Counted from the stretch's first letter, positions 35,364-45,859 are shown. The stretch is DNA of 57,598 nucleotides from Microbacteriaceae bacterium PS02067 (GCA_029960085.1 JASCPG010000011.1:1-57598), one strand, 5' to 3'. Translations and numbers: made by a program. Notes: generated by a model from the letters alone, not told the origin.

Positions 35364-36316
35364 GCGAACCGAGCGCGTCGGGCAAGGCCGAGCCGAACCG
35401 CGCACGGCTCTGGGCGATCGTCGGGGCCACCGGCACGGGCAAGACCGACCTCTCGCTCCGCCTCGCCACCGCGCTCGCACGCGCCGGACGCGCCGCCGAG
35501 ATCGTCAACGCGGATGCCATGCAGCTCTACCGCGGCATGGACATCGGCACGGCGAAGCTCCCTGTCGAAGACCGCCGCGGCATCCCGCATCACCTCTTCG
35601 ATGCCCTCGACCCCGACGAGGACGCCGCCGTCGCGTGGTACCAGGCCGAAGCCCGCGCCGCGATCGGCGACATCTTCGCGCGCGGAGCCGATGCGATCCT
35701 CGTCGGTGGGTCGGGGCTGTACGTCTCGAGCGTGCTGTACGACTTCCGCTTCCCCCCGCGCGACGAGGAACTGCGCGCGCGGCTCGAAGCAGACCTCGAC
35801 CGCGAAGGCCCCGGCGCGCTGTACGAACGCCTCCGCGCGCTCGATGCCGCCACCGCAGAGCGCGTCGACCCGCGCAACGGCCGTCGGATCGTCCGCGCGC
35901 TCGAGATCCTCGCGCAAGGTGGCCAGACCCACGGCGCGACGCTCCCCGAGGCGCCGACCCTCTGGCACGAGCCGACCACGCTGATCGGCGTCGAGGTGCC
36001 CCGTGACGCACTCGTCGCGCGCCTCGATGCGCGTGTCGAGGAGATGTGGCGCTCCGGCCTTCTCGCCGAGGTCGCCGGCCTCCGCGGCCGCGGTCTCGAG
36101 CGCGGCACGACCGCGCCGCGCGCGATCGGCTACGCGCAGGCCCTCGCGCAACTCGACGGCACGCTGTCCGAGGCCGACGCGATCGCGCAGACGCAGGCGC
36201 TCACGCGCCGCTACGCGCGTCGGCAGGTGTCGTGGTTCCGCCGGTACCAGGGAATCGCCTGGTTGTCGCCCGATGCGGATGCCGACGCCCTCGCGACCCA
36301 TAGGCTTGACCCATGA
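35360..36316 (+). CDS. miaA: tRNA dimethylallyltransferase
   Basis: 318 aa from a GTG overlapping the miaB stop. P-loop [12 protein letters not shown], the substrate motif [32 protein letters not shown] and [11 protein letters not shown]. It transfers the dimethylallyl group to A37 of tRNAs reading U-initial codons, providing the MiaB substrate. Its stop overlaps dapF (ATGA), so miaB-miaA-dapF is one coupled unit. Confidence 0.96.
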   Translation: MSEPSASGKAEPNRARLWAIVGATGTGKTDLSLRLATALARAGRAAEIVNADAMQLYRGMDIGTAKLPVEDRRGIPHHLFDALDPDEDAAVAWYQAEARAAIGDIFARGADAILVGGSGLYVSSVLYDFRFPPRDEELRARLEADLDREGPGALYERLRALDAATAERVDPRNGRRIVRALEILAQGGQTHGATLPEAPTLWHEPTTLIGVEVPRDALVARLDARVEEMWRSGLLAEVAGLRGRGLERGTTAPRAIGYAQALAQLDGTLSEADAIAQTQALTRRYARRQVSWFRRYQGIAWLSPDADADALATHRLDP

Positions 36317-37179
36317 CGCAGACGGTGGCGTTCACCAAGGGGCACGGCACGGGCAACGACTTCGTGATCGTGCCCGACGTCGACGGCGCGCTGCACCTCG
36401 GCGACACGCAGGTCGCGGCGCTCTGCGACCGGCGGTTCGGGATCGGCGCCGACGGCACACTTCGCGTCGTCCGCTCCGCCGCGCTCCCCGAGGGCGCGGC
36501 GACGCCGGACGCCGAGTGGTTCATGGACTATCGCAACGCCGACGGCTCCGCCGCGGAGATGTGCGGCAACGGCATCCGCGTGTTCGCGAAGTACCTCGTC
36601 GAGACCGGCCTCGCCGACATCGATGCCGCCCCTCTGCGCATCGGCACACGCGCCGGGACGAAGACGGTCACCCGCAGCGACCTCGGCTTCGAGGTCGACC
36701 TCGGCCTGTTCGCGATCGACGAGTCGGATGTCGTCGTGCGAGCACGTGACCTGGATGTCGCCCGGCCCGGTGTCGGCATCGACCTCGGGAACCCGCACGT
36801 CGTCGTCGCGCTCGGCTCCGACACCGAGCTCGACCGTCTCGACCTGACCGTGCGGCCCCAGTTGAACCCCGAACCGCGGCACGGGGCGAACATCGAGTTC
36901 GTCGTGCCCGCCGATCCGCTCGTCCGCCACGGCGTCGGGGCGATCCGCATGCGCGTGTTCGAACGCGGCGTGGGGGAGACCCTTTCGTGCGGGACCGGCG
37001 TCGCGGCATCCGCACTCGCCGTGCGTCACTGGGCCGGGAGCGCCGCTCCCGACCACTGGAGCGTCGAGGTGCCGGGCGGGACGCTCGGCGTCCGCGTCAT
37101 CGACGAGCAGGACGGTGCGCACGTGCTGCTGTCGGGCCCCGCGACGCTCGTCTACTCCGGCGAGATCGCGCTCGCCTGA
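36313..37179 (+). CDS. dapF: Diaminopimelate epimerase
   Basis: 288 aa. Two pseudo-symmetric halves with the catalytic cysteines in [13 protein letters not shown] and [23 protein letters not shown] at the start. It interconverts LL- and meso-DAP in lysine synthesis. Third gene of the miaB unit. Thirty-one bases separate it from the convergent peroxidase gene; a short GC-rich hairpin there could end both transcripts. Confidence 0.96.
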   Translation: MTQTVAFTKGHGTGNDFVIVPDVDGALHLGDTQVAALCDRRFGIGADGTLRVVRSAALPEGAATPDAEWFMDYRNADGSAAEMCGNGIRVFAKYLVETGLADIDAAPLRIGTRAGTKTVTRSDLGFEVDLGLFAIDESDVVVRARDLDVARPGVGIDLGNPHVVVALGSDTELDRLDLTVRPQLNPEPRHGANIEFVVPADPLVRHGVGAIRMRVFERGVGETLSCGTGVAASALAVRHWAGSAAPDHWSVEVPGGTLGVRVIDEQDGAHVLLSGPATLVYSGEIALA

Positions 37180-37210
37180 CGAGCCGCGCGCGGGAACCCC
37201 GCCCGCAGGC

Positions 37211-38170
37211 TCAGTCGCCGAGGCCGTCGAGCAGGGCGGGCGGCGGAATGAAGAACACACCGCCGGTGAGCGGCGTCGAGGCATCCAGCATGCGGTCGTG
37301 CTTGCCCGGGGGATCGCCGATGAACATGCGCTCCAGCATGCGCTCGACCACCCACAGCTCGCGGGCGTAGCCGAGGAAATACGTGCCGAACTCGCCGCGC
37401 CCCGGGGCGCCGAACGGCATGTTGTCGCGCAGGATGTCGTGTTCCACTCCCGCCTCATCGACGATCGTCGACAGCGTCTTGTGGGACTTCTGATCGGGCG
37501 CGGCGGCGTCATCGAGCTCGACGTTGTCGAGTTTCGTCCGCCCGATGATCGCCTCCTGGGTCTCGATGGAGTGCCCGCGCCAGACGGTCATGTCGTGCAC
37601 GTACTTCTGCACCAGCAGGTAGCTGCCACCCTCGCCGGCCGGATCTTCGGGGCCGATGATGGTCGCCGCGGGCAGGTCGCCGCCGACCGGGTTCGCGGTC
37701 CCGTCGACGAACCCGAGCAGGTCGCGCGCGTCGAAGTAGCGGAAGCCGACCGTCTCATCGGCGACGGCGACGGCATCGCCGAACGCGTCGAGAAGCTGAC
37801 GTTCGAGCTCGAAACACAGATCGTGCCGCTCGGCCCGGATGTGCACGAACAGGTCGCCGGGAGTTGCCGGCGCAGTGTGCACGGCGCCGTGCACCGGCCG
37901 GAACGGGTGGAGCTCGGCGGGGCGCGGGGCGCCGGTGACGGCATCCCACACATCGCTGCCGATGCCGATCGTGCAGGCCAGCGCGCCCGCCAGGTCGCGG
38001 ACCGCGACGTTCTTCACGAGATCGGCGGCCGAGGCGAGTGCCGCACGGACCGTCGAGATCGCGTCGGGCGCCGTGGTGACGGTGAGCGTCAGCATGATCG
38101 CGCAGGACGTGAGTGGCGCGTCGACGCGCTGCGGCTCGATCGGGACGCGGCGCGTCGCGGAATCCGTCAT
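37211..38170 (-). CDS. Dyp-type heme peroxidase
   Basis: 319 aa; ATG after AGGAGGA. The DyP signature GXXDG is GFVDGTANP, the proximal heme His is in DQKSHKTL, and the distal Arg region GEFGTYFLGYARELWVVERML. No Tat or Sec signal, so likely cytoplasmic or encapsulated; no encapsulin gene is in view. It oxidises bulky dyes or phenols with H2O2. Its start overlaps the stop of the upstream methyltransferase by four bases. Confidence 0.93.
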   Translation of the reverse strand: MTDSATRRVPIEPQRVDAPLTSCAIMLTLTVTTAPDAISTVRAALASAADLVKNVAVRDLAGALACTIGIGSDVWDAVTGAPRPAELHPFRPVHGAVHTAPATPGDLFVHIRAERHDLCFELERQLLDAFGDAVAVADETVGFRYFDARDLLGFVDGTANPVGGDLPAATIIGPEDPAGEGGSYLLVQKYVHDMTVWRGHSIETQEAIIGRTKLDNVELDDAAAPDQKSHKTLSTIVDEAGVEHDILRDNMPFGAPGRGEFGTYFLGYARELWVVERMLERMFIGDPPGKHDRMLDASTPLTGGVFFIPPPALLDGLGD

Positions 38171-38814
38171 CGGTCCTCCTCGAGGGTCGGTGTCGTCGCA
38201 GGCTCCCCGTGCCGACGTACCTTCAGCACCCGGAATCCGCGCGCCGTCGCCGCGCGCGTCACCGAATAGTCGTGCTCGAACGTCGCGGCGAGCCAGCGCT
38301 GCAGCGAGTCCGAACCGAGATTGCGCTGCACGACGAGCCACGCGTCGCTGCGTTCATCGAGCCGCGGGATCCACCGCTCGAGCAGGCCGTGCAACTCGTT
38401 CTTGCCGACGCGGATCGGCGGGTTCGACCGGATGCCACGGAATGCGACCTCGTCCGGCACGTCGTCCGGCAGGGCTGCGACGATGTTGTCGAGCCCCCAG
38501 TCCGCGGCATTGCGACGGACGAGATCCAGGGCGCGCTCGTTGACATCGACGGCCCACACGCGCGCATGCGGCGACGCGATCGCGACACTCAGGGCGATCG
38601 GGCCCCACCCGCACCCGAGGTCGAGCAGGTCTCCGCCGGGTGGAGGTGGCGGCGTGTTGGCCAGCAACACCGCCGTGCCGCCGTCGACGTGATCGGGGCT
38701 GAACACCCCGCCCGCGGTCGTGACCTCGCCCGACCTGCCCGCGAGAGTCACGGGGATGCGGCGCAGATGCTCGGCGCTGGACGGGGAGGCACTGAAGTAG
38801 TGATCGCTCCCCAT
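38167..38814 (-). CDS. Class I SAM methyltransferase, RsmC-like
   Basis: 215 aa. SAM motif I LLDLGCGWGPIALSVA, acidic motif VWAVDVNERAL and the catalytic NPPI in IRSNPPIRVGKNEL, as in 16S rRNA G1207 methyltransferases; only the C-terminal catalytic half of RsmC is present, which is usual in actinobacteria. TACGCT six bases before the ATG suggests leaderless mRNA. Coupled to the DyP gene by ATGA overlap. Confidence 0.88.
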   Translation of the reverse strand: MGSDHYFSASPSSAEHLRRIPVTLAGRSGEVTTAGGVFSPDHVDGGTAVLLANTPPPPPGGDLLDLGCGWGPIALSVAIASPHARVWAVDVNERALDLVRRNAADWGLDNIVAALPDDVPDEVAFRGIRSNPPIRVGKNELHGLLERWIPRLDERSDAWLVVQRNLGSDSLQRWLAATFEHDYSVTRAATARGFRVLKVRRHGEPATTPTLEEDR

Positions 38815-38885
38815 CCTTCGAGCGTACCCGAGCCCCCGCCCCGTGCGGGAGGCTAGACTGCAAGGCTCAGCACGAAAAGGAACGC

Positions 38886-40445
38886 ATGACCGACAACTCC
38901 GGCACCACGGGCATCACCGACACCACGGAGCCCGTCGCCCCCACGGGCGAGACCACCGAGAACACCCCGCTCGACCCCGTCGACCGGGTGCTCCAGCGTG
39001 CCGAGGCGCGCTCGGGCGTGCGCGTGTTCGGTGCCGCGCAGGCCCTGCAGGATGCCGCGACGGTCGCGTACGGCGACACCGACGGCGACCAGTGGGATCG
39101 CGAGGAGCGCGCCGCGCTCCGCCGCGTCCCGGGGCTGTCGACGGAGCTCGAGGACGTCACCGAGGTCGAGTACCGGCAGCTGCGGCTGGAGAACGTCGTC
39201 CTCGTCGGCGTCTACCCGCAGGGTTCGCACGAGGATGCCGAGAACTCCCTGCGCGAACTCGCGGCGCTCGCCGAGACCGCGGGTGCGGTCGTCCTCGACG
39301 GCGTGCTGCAGCGACGCCCGCACCCCGACCCGGCCACGTACATCGGGCGCGGCAAGGCGGCCGAGCTCCGCGACCTCGTGGCGGCGGTCGGTGCCGACAC
39401 CGTGATCGCCGACACCGAGCTCGCCCCCAGCCAGCGACGCGCGCTCGAAGACGTCGTCAAGGTCAAGGTGATCGACCGGACCACCGTCATCCTCGACATC
39501 TTCAGCCAGCATGCGAAGAGCCGCGAAGGCAAGGCGCAGGTGGAGCTCGCCCAGCTCGAATACCTGCTGCCGCGCCTGCGCGGCTGGGGTGACTCGATGA
39601 GCCGCCAGGCCGGTGGCCAGGTCGGCGCCGGTGGTGCGGGTATGGGCTCGCGCGGACCGGGTGAGACGAAGATCGAGCTCGACCGGCGCCGCATCCGCAC
39701 CAAGATGGCACAGTTGCGCAAGCAGCTGCGCGACTTCGCGCCGGCGCGCGAGGCGAAGCGCGCCGAGCGCAAGCGCAACACGATCCCGGCCGTCGCGATC
39801 GCCGGGTACACCAACGCCGGCAAGTCGAGCCTCCTCAATCGCCTCACGCGTGCGGGCGTCCTCGTCGAGAACGCCCTGTTCGCGACCCTCGACACCTCGG
39901 TCCGCCGCACCGAGACGGTCGACGGGCGCGTCTACACGCTCACCGACACGGTCGGGTTCGTCCGGAACCTCCCGCACCAGCTCGTCGAGGCGTTCCGTTC
40001 GACCCTGGAAGAGGTCGGCGAGGCGGATGTCATCGTGCACGTCGTCGACGGCTCGCACCCGGACCCCGCGGCGCAGTTGCAGACGGTGCGGGACGTCATC
40101 GGCGACGTGGGCGCGCGGGATCTCCCCGAGATCGTCGTGTTCAACAAGGCCGATCTCGTCGACGACGACCAACGGCTCGTGCTGCGCGGGCTCGCGCCGC
40201 AGGCGCTGTTCGTCTCGTCGCGCACGGGCGAGGGCATCGACGAACTGCGCAGGCGCATCGAGGACACGCTGCCCCTGCCGGCCGTAGAGATCCGCGCGGT
40301 CGTGCCCTACGACCGGGGCGACCTCGTCTCCGCCGTGCACGAGCACGGCATCATCCTGAGTCAGGAGCACGGCCCGGACGGGACGATCCTGCACGCGCAC
40401 GTCCCCGCCATCCTCGGCGGTCGGCTCGCGCCGTACGCCTCCTGA
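38886..40445 (+). CDS. hflX: Ribosome-associated GTPase HflX
   Basis: 519 aa. N-terminal HflX domain (YRQLRLENVVLVGVYPQG, YIGRGKAAELRDLV), a glycine-rich loop GGQVGAGGAGMGSRGPGET and G domain with P-loop GYTNAGKSSLLN, DTVGF and NKADLV. It splits stalled or stressed ribosomes. A likely -10 TAGACT at 38854-38859 and an AAAAGG ribosome site precede the ATG, so unlike its neighbours it has a short leader. N-terminal ~45 residues are Thr/Asp-rich. Confidence 0.95.
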   Translation: MTDNSGTTGITDTTEPVAPTGETTENTPLDPVDRVLQRAEARSGVRVFGAAQALQDAATVAYGDTDGDQWDREERAALRRVPGLSTELEDVTEVEYRQLRLENVVLVGVYPQGSHEDAENSLRELAALAETAGAVVLDGVLQRRPHPDPATYIGRGKAAELRDLVAAVGADTVIADTELAPSQRRALEDVVKVKVIDRTTVILDIFSQHAKSREGKAQVELAQLEYLLPRLRGWGDSMSRQAGGQVGAGGAGMGSRGPGETKIELDRRRIRTKMAQLRKQLRDFAPAREAKRAERKRNTIPAVAIAGYTNAGKSSLLNRLTRAGVLVENALFATLDTSVRRTETVDGRVYTLTDTVGFVRNLPHQLVEAFRSTLEEVGEADVIVHVVDGSHPDPAAQLQTVRDVIGDVGARDLPEIVVFNKADLVDDDQRLVLRGLAPQALFVSSRTGEGIDELRRRIEDTLPLPAVEIRAVVPYDRGDLVSAVHEHGIILSQEHGPDGTILHAHVPAILGGRLAPYAS

Positions 40446-40462
40446 CGCGCGGCCGGCTTCAG

Positions 40463-40483
40463 GGGCGGCGGCGCACCGCCCCA
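40463..40483. terminator. Bidirectional terminator between hflX and the S9 peptidase
   Basis: GGGGCGG and CCGCCCC form a seven-base stem with a seven-base loop, placed 18 bases after hflX and 8 bases after the convergent peptidase stop. Confidence 0.5.
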
Positions 40484-40490
40484 CGCGCGC

Positions 40491-42377
40491 TCAGGAGAGG
40501 GTGATCGGCGGGATGCCCGGGGTGTCGAAGCCGAACACGGCGCCGAGGAACGCGAGCTCGCTCTCGAGCGCGTGGACGATCGTCTCGGCCCTGCGGAATC
40601 CGTGCCCCTCGCCCTCGTACAGCACGTAGGCGTGCGGCACACCACGCGCGGCGAGCGCATCGCGGATCGCTTCCGACTGCGCGGGCGGGACGACCGCGTC
40701 CTCCGCTCCCTGAAGGAGCAGCACCGGCACGCGGAACCGCTCGGGGCGGCCGAGCGGCGACCGCTCCTCGTAGAGCCGCTCCGCCTCGGGTAGCGGCCCG
40801 ATGAGCCCGTCGAGGTAGCGCGATTCGAAGTCGTGGGTGTCCTCCGCGAGGGCTCGGGCATCGCCGACGCCGTAGCGGGAGATGCCGGCCGCGAACACGT
40901 CGGTGCCGACGAGCGCACCGAGCACCGTCCATCCGCCCGCCGACCCGCCCTCGATCGCGAGCCGCGCGCCGTCGGCGCGGCCGGCTGCCACGAGTCCGGA
41001 TGCCGCCGCCGCGACGTCCTCGACGTCGACGACGCCCCACTGCCCCCGCAGCCGCTCGCGGTATGCGCGTCCGTACCCGGTCGAGCCGCCGTAGTTCACG
41101 TCGAGCACGCCGATGCCGCGGCTCGTGAAGAACGCGGTCTTGGCATCCGCGACGCCGCTCACATGCGCTGTGGGGCCGCCGTGCACGAACACGACGTAGG
41201 GCGGCAGCTCGTCGGCGGGAGCCGCGACGTCGGGGTTCGTGGGCGGGAAGTCGAAGGCGTGCACCGGCCCGTGCGGGCCGTCGAACGACACGGCGCGGCC
41301 GACGGGCATCCATTCGCTCGCGGGCGCGCCACCGGTGACTTCCGTGACCTCGCCTCGGGCTGACACGGTCCACAGTCCGCTGCCGCCGCGGTCCGACCCC
41401 GACACGAGGATGCGGTCGGGGCGGGCATCCTCGATCTGGACCCGGGCCGTGGCCGGGAGATCGACCGGATGCGTCGTACCGTCGGCGTCGATGAGGACGA
41501 GCGCGTCGGATCCCTCGGCCTGCACCGCGGCGATGCGGTCCTCGCCGAGCAGCGCGAACCAGCGCGTGCCGAGGACCCACAGCGGTCCGCCGGTGTCCGC
41601 ATCGGCGGGGGCGAGCGGAGCGGGGGAGCCGCCCGCGAGCGGAATGCGCCAGAGGTTCCAGCGTCCGGTGGGCTCGTCGACGACGACGAGGTCATCGCCT
41701 TGCCACTCCGGCTGGAGTGCCGCGGTCGTGCCGCTCGTCACGGTGCGCCACGATGCCACGATGCCGTTCTCGAGTGCGCCGGTGCGGATCTCGGTGCGGT
41801 CCCACGGCATGTCGGGGTGGTTCCACGCGACCCACGCGAGCCGTGTCCCGTCGGGGGACAGTGCGGGCTGCGCGACGAAGTCGCTGCCGGAGACGATCTC
41901 TGTCGCGCCGGAGCCGTCGAGCGCGATGCGCACGATCGCGCGATGCGGGAGACCCGGCCCCGCCGCTCGCTCCACGATGCCCAGCAGGGTGCCGCGCTGC
42001 CAGCGGAGGCCGCCATAGCTCGCCGCGGGATCGTCCGGAGTGAGGGCATGGGGCGCCGCGCCGGGCCGCAGCAGCCAGACCCGCTGGTCGCCCTTCTCGA
42101 CGAACGCGATCTCGCCGTCATCGGTCGCCGCCCACGCGCCGCCGCCGTACTCGTGCACCCGTGAGCGCGCGTTCCACGGTGCGGGCAGAAGCGTCTCGGT
42201 ACTGCCGTCGGTGCGACGGCGCCGCACGGCGGTGCGTCCGCCCTCGTCGGGGAGCGACTCGCCCCACCAGACCTCGTCGCCGACGAACGCGGCGCCGTCG
42301 AAGCGCGGGGAGGCGGTCGTCGCCCACTCGGCGGAGAGCGGCGAAGGCCAGGAACCGTAGGGGACGGGGGCGGGCAT
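40491..42377 (-). CDS. S9 family peptidase (prolyl oligopeptidase / acylaminoacyl peptidase type)
   Basis: 628 aa from ATG (MPAPVPYGSWPSPLSAEW); TAGCGT seven bases before that ATG favours it over a GTG nine bases upstream. An N-terminal beta-propeller is followed by an alpha/beta hydrolase with the nucleophile in IEGGSAGGWTVLGAL, the Asp in LLQGAEDAVVPPAQSEA and the His in YEGEGHGFRRAETI. No signal peptide, so an intracellular oligopeptidase. Confidence 0.9.
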   Translation of the reverse strand: MPAPVPYGSWPSPLSAEWATTASPRFDGAAFVGDEVWWGESLPDEGGRTAVRRRRTDGSTETLLPAPWNARSRVHEYGGGAWAATDDGEIAFVEKGDQRVWLLRPGAAPHALTPDDPAASYGGLRWQRGTLLGIVERAAGPGLPHRAIVRIALDGSGATEIVSGSDFVAQPALSPDGTRLAWVAWNHPDMPWDRTEIRTGALENGIVASWRTVTSGTTAALQPEWQGDDLVVVDEPTGRWNLWRIPLAGGSPAPLAPADADTGGPLWVLGTRWFALLGEDRIAAVQAEGSDALVLIDADGTTHPVDLPATARVQIEDARPDRILVSGSDRGGSGLWTVSARGEVTEVTGGAPASEWMPVGRAVSFDGPHGPVHAFDFPPTNPDVAAPADELPPYVVFVHGGPTAHVSGVADAKTAFFTSRGIGVLDVNYGGSTGYGRAYRERLRGQWGVVDVEDVAAAASGLVAAGRADGARLAIEGGSAGGWTVLGALVGTDVFAAGISRYGVGDARALAEDTHDFESRYLDGLIGPLPEAERLYEERSPLGRPERFRVPVLLLQGAEDAVVPPAQSEAIRDALAARGVPHAYVLYEGEGHGFRRAETIVHALESELAFLGAVFGFDTPGIPPITLS

Positions 42378-42581
42378 GGCATCCACGCTAGCCGCTGAAA
42401 CATGTCGTCACACGGCGTCGCGGAGGCGGGGGGATGCCTAGAGTGGTCGCATCGACGCCCGGCGGATCCGCCGAGCAGGAGCGACAGCCGAGCCCGGCGC
42501 CCGCCCGCGATGACCACCACGCTCCGTCGTGGTGTCCGTCCGCGGCCGCCCGGCCTCCACCCGCTGTTCCCTGTGAGCGAC

Positions 42582-43529
42582 ATGACCACCACGACGCCGA
42601 TCTCGTTCGAGATCTACCCGCCGCGCACCGACGCGGGGCTCCCCGCGCTGTACGAAACGATCCGCGCGCTCGCATCCGTCGATCCGCGATTCATCTCGGT
42701 GACCTTCGGCGCCGGGGGGTCGACGCGGAGCCGGTCGCTCGGCGTGCTCACCCACATCCTGCGCGAGACGTCGGTGCCGCCGCTCGCGCACCTGACGTGC
42801 GTCGGCAGCAGCTACGCCGAGGCGAACGCCCTCATCCGCGAGTTCCTGGATGCCGGCATCACGCGCTTCCTCGCCCTGCGCGGCGACCCGCCCGAGGGAT
42901 CGTCGGAGGACGACGTGTTCCTCGGTGACCTCGAGTCGGCCGCGCAGCTCGTGCAGCTCATCGGTCGGGTGCAGGCCGAGCGCGTCCCCTACGCTGAGCG
43001 CCCCGTGCCGGGCAGTGACGCGGTGCGCGTCGCCTCGCGGGACCGCGTGGAGATCGCCGTCGCCGCATTCCCGAACGGGCATCCGCGTGCCCTGCGCAGC
43101 TCCGACGACATCGATGCGCTCCTCGCGAAGCAGGCCGCCGGCGCCACGTTCGCGATCTCGCAGGTGTTCTTCCACGCCCATGACTACGTGTCCTTCGTCG
43201 CGCGGGCGCGCACCGCGGGCGTCACCATTCCGATCCTCCCGGGCATCATGCCGATCACGTCGCCGGCGCGCCTGCGCCGCGTCCTCGAGCTCACGGGGGA
43301 GCCGCTGCCGTCACAGCTCGCGATCGACCTCGACGTCGAGCCGACCCCCGAGGGCCGTCGCGACATCGGCATCGCGCACGCGGCCGCGCTCGCCCGAGAG
43401 GTCGTCGCGCAGGGCGCCCCCGGCGTCCACCTGTACGCCTTCAACAACCACGTCACCGTTCTCGCGGTCCTCCGCGAGGCGGGCCTCATCACGGAACACC
43501 GACCCCTGAACAAGGAGACCGCACGATGA
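42582..43529 (+). CDS. metF: Methylenetetrahydrofolate reductase
   Basis: 315 aa from ATG (MTTTTPISFEIYPPRT). TIM barrel with FEIYPPRTDAG, the FAD-binding region THLTCVGS-like AHLTCVGSSYAEAN, LALRGDPP and PGIMPITSPARLRRVLEL. It makes 5-methyl-THF for MetE, whose ATG overlaps the metF stop. The frame is open to 42402 and an in-frame ATG at 42510 would add a 24-residue start with the same MTTT opening, so the true start is uncertain; no clear ribosome site precedes either. Confidence 0.9.
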   Translation: MTTTTPISFEIYPPRTDAGLPALYETIRALASVDPRFISVTFGAGGSTRSRSLGVLTHILRETSVPPLAHLTCVGSSYAEANALIREFLDAGITRFLALRGDPPEGSSEDDVFLGDLESAAQLVQLIGRVQAERVPYAERPVPGSDAVRVASRDRVEIAVAAFPNGHPRALRSSDDIDALLAKQAAGATFAISQVFFHAHDYVSFVARARTAGVTIPILPGIMPITSPARLRRVLELTGEPLPSQLAIDLDVEPTPEGRRDIGIAHAAALAREVVAQGAPGVHLYAFNNHVTVLAVLREAGLITEHRPLNKETAR

Positions 43530-45853
43530 CCGCCACCTTCCCCACCGGCACGATCCTCGGCTACCCCCGCATCGGACGCGACCGCGAGCTCAAGCGCGCC
43601 GTCGAGAGCCACTGGCGCGGAGGCCTCGACGAGGCGGCGCTCGAGCAGGTCGCCGCGGACCTCCGCCGCACGACGCGCGCCCGGCTGATCGAGCTGGGCC
43701 TGGATGCCTCGGACTCCTCCGTCCCGGAGTCGTTCTCCTTCTACGACCAGGTCCTCGACGCGGCTCTCACGGTCGGTGCGCTGCCGGCACGCTTCGCGGA
43801 TCACCGCGCCGCCGACGGCGGCATTCCGCTGGCGGCATACTTCGCGGCGGCACGCGGGGAGGGTGACCGGGCACCGCTCGAGATGACCAAGTGGTTCGAC
43901 ACGAACTACCACTACCTCGTGCCCGAGATCGGACCCGAGACGGACTTCTCGCTGGCATCCGACCGCTTCGTCGCCCAGGTCGCGGAGGCGGCGGCGGACG
44001 GCGTCGTCGTCCGACCGGTCATCGTGGGGCCGGTGACGCTCCTCGCCCTCGCGAAGCCGACCGATGAGGCGCCGGAGGGCTTCGACCCGCTCTCGCGCCT
44101 CGACGACCTCCTCCCCGTCTACGCGGAGCTCCTCCAGCGACTCGCCGCCGCGGGCGCGCAGTGGGTGCAGCTCGACGAGCACGCCCTCGTCTCGGAGAGT
44201 CTGCCGACGCCGCCCGCCGTGCTCGCCGCCGCGGCCGCTCGCGCATACGACGTGCTCGGGACGGCCACGGATCGGCCGAACCTCCTCGTGGCGGCGGGGT
44301 ATGCGCAGCTCTCCACCGAGGCGTGGGCGGCGCTCGCCGCCGCTCCCATCGAGGCGATCGCGATCGATCTGCACCGGGGCGCGGTCCCGGAGGCGGCCGC
44401 GGGTCTCGCCGACAAGGTCGTCGTCGGCGGTGTCGTCGACGGCCGGAACATCTGGCGCGGCGACCTCGCGGGTGCCTGGACGCGCCTCGAGCAGCTCCGC
44501 TCCATCGGTGCCGGGGCGGTCGCCGCCGGCACCTCGACGTCGCTCCAGCACGTGCCCCACGATGTCACGATCGAGGTCGCTCTCGACGAGCGCCTGCGCT
44601 CGTGGCTCGCGTTCGCCGACGAGAAGGTCGGCCAGGTCGCGGTGCTCGCGCGCGGCCTCCACGAGGGAGCCGACGCCATCCGGGCAGAGCTCGACGCGGC
44701 ATCCGCGGCACTCGCGGACCGGAGCGCGGCACACGGCGTCCGCGACGGTGCCGTCCGGGAGCGCGCCGCGTCCGTCGATGCGGCAGCCCGCACGCGCGGC
44801 GACTACGCGACCCGCGTCGCCGCGCAGGAGGAGACCATCGATCTGCCCGTCCTGCCGACCACGACGATCGGCTCGTTCCCGCAGACGGGCGACATCCGCC
44901 GTGCCCGTGCCCGCCACGGCCGCGGCGAGATCGACACCGCCGCGTACGAGGAGTTCCTGCGCGACGAGATCGCGCGCGTCGTGGAGCTGCAGGAAGAGCT
45001 CGGGCTCGACGTCCTCGTGCACGGCGAGCCCGAGCGCAACGACATGGTGCAGTACTTCGCGGAGCACCTCGACGGCTTCGCCGTCACGCAGCACGGCTGG
45101 GTGCAGTCGTACGGGTCGCGCGCGACGCGCCCGTCGATCCTGTGGGGCGACGTGTCGCGTCCCGCGCCGATCACGGTCGACTGGGCCGCGTTCGCGCAGT
45201 CGCTCACGAGCAAGCCGGTCAAGGGCATGCTGACGGGCCCGGTCACGATCCTCGCGTGGTCGTTCGTGCGCGACGACCAGCCCCTCGGGGAGACGGCAGA
45301 CCAGGTGGCGCTCGCCCTGCGCGACGAGATCGCCGACCTCGAAGCCGCGGGCATCCAGATCATCCAGGTCGACGAGCCCGCGCTGCGCGAGCTGCTGCCG
45401 CTCAAGCGCGGCGACCAGCCCGCGTACCTGGAGTGGTCGGTGGGGGCGTTCACGCTGTCGACCGCCGGCGCGGCGCCCGCGACGCAGGTGCACACGCACC
45501 TCTGCTACTCGGAGTTCGACGTCGTGATCGACGCGATCGCAGCGCTCGACGCCGACGTCACCTCGATCGAGGCGGCCCGCAGCCGCGGCGAGGTGATCGA
45601 CGACATCCGGGCATCCGGGTTCACGCACGGCGTCGGCCCCGGCGTCTACGACATCCACTCGCCGCGCGTGCCGTCGGTCGAAGAGGTCGCGTCGCTCCTG
45701 CAGCGCGCCGCCGACGAGCTGCCGCTGCGACAGGTGTGGGTGAACCCCGATTGCGGGCTCAAGACCCGCGGCTACGACGAGACGGTCGCGTCGCTGCGGA
45801 ACCTCGTCACCGCGACACAGGAGGTGCGGGCGCGGGTCGCCGTCGCCGGCTGA
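43526..45853 (+). CDS. metE: Cobalamin-independent methionine synthase
   Basis: 775 aa. N-terminal barrel (ILGYPRIGRDRELKRAVESHW) and catalytic C-terminal barrel starting TTTIGSFPQT; zinc ligands in VHTHLCYSEF and NPDCGLKTRGYDE. It transfers methyl from 5-methyl-THF to homocysteine. ATGA overlap with metF ensures coupled synthesis. Full length for the family. I see no B12 or SAM riboswitch ahead of the unit. Confidence 0.97.
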   Translation: MTATFPTGTILGYPRIGRDRELKRAVESHWRGGLDEAALEQVAADLRRTTRARLIELGLDASDSSVPESFSFYDQVLDAALTVGALPARFADHRAADGGIPLAAYFAAARGEGDRAPLEMTKWFDTNYHYLVPEIGPETDFSLASDRFVAQVAEAAADGVVVRPVIVGPVTLLALAKPTDEAPEGFDPLSRLDDLLPVYAELLQRLAAAGAQWVQLDEHALVSESLPTPPAVLAAAAARAYDVLGTATDRPNLLVAAGYAQLSTEAWAALAAAPIEAIAIDLHRGAVPEAAAGLADKVVVGGVVDGRNIWRGDLAGAWTRLEQLRSIGAGAVAAGTSTSLQHVPHDVTIEVALDERLRSWLAFADEKVGQVAVLARGLHEGADAIRAELDAASAALADRSAAHGVRDGAVRERAASVDAAARTRGDYATRVAAQEETIDLPVLPTTTIGSFPQTGDIRRARARHGRGEIDTAAYEEFLRDEIARVVELQEELGLDVLVHGEPERNDMVQYFAEHLDGFAVTQHGWVQSYGSRATRPSILWGDVSRPAPITVDWAAFAQSLTSKPVKGMLTGPVTILAWSFVRDDQPLGETADQVALALRDEIADLEAAGIQIIQVDEPALRELLPLKRGDQPAYLEWSVGAFTLSTAGAAPATQVHTHLCYSEFDVVIDAIAALDADVTSIEAARSRGEVIDDIRASGFTHGVGPGVYDIHSPRVPSVEEVASLLQRAADELPLRQVWVNPDCGLKTRGYDETVASLRNLVTATQEVRARVAVAG

Positions 45854-45859
45854 GCGCTC

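Noticed and set aside
42387..42581. SAM or cobalamin riboswitch before metF
   Set aside because: None of the conserved cores (for example the SAM-type GGCAACC or the B12 box) is present.
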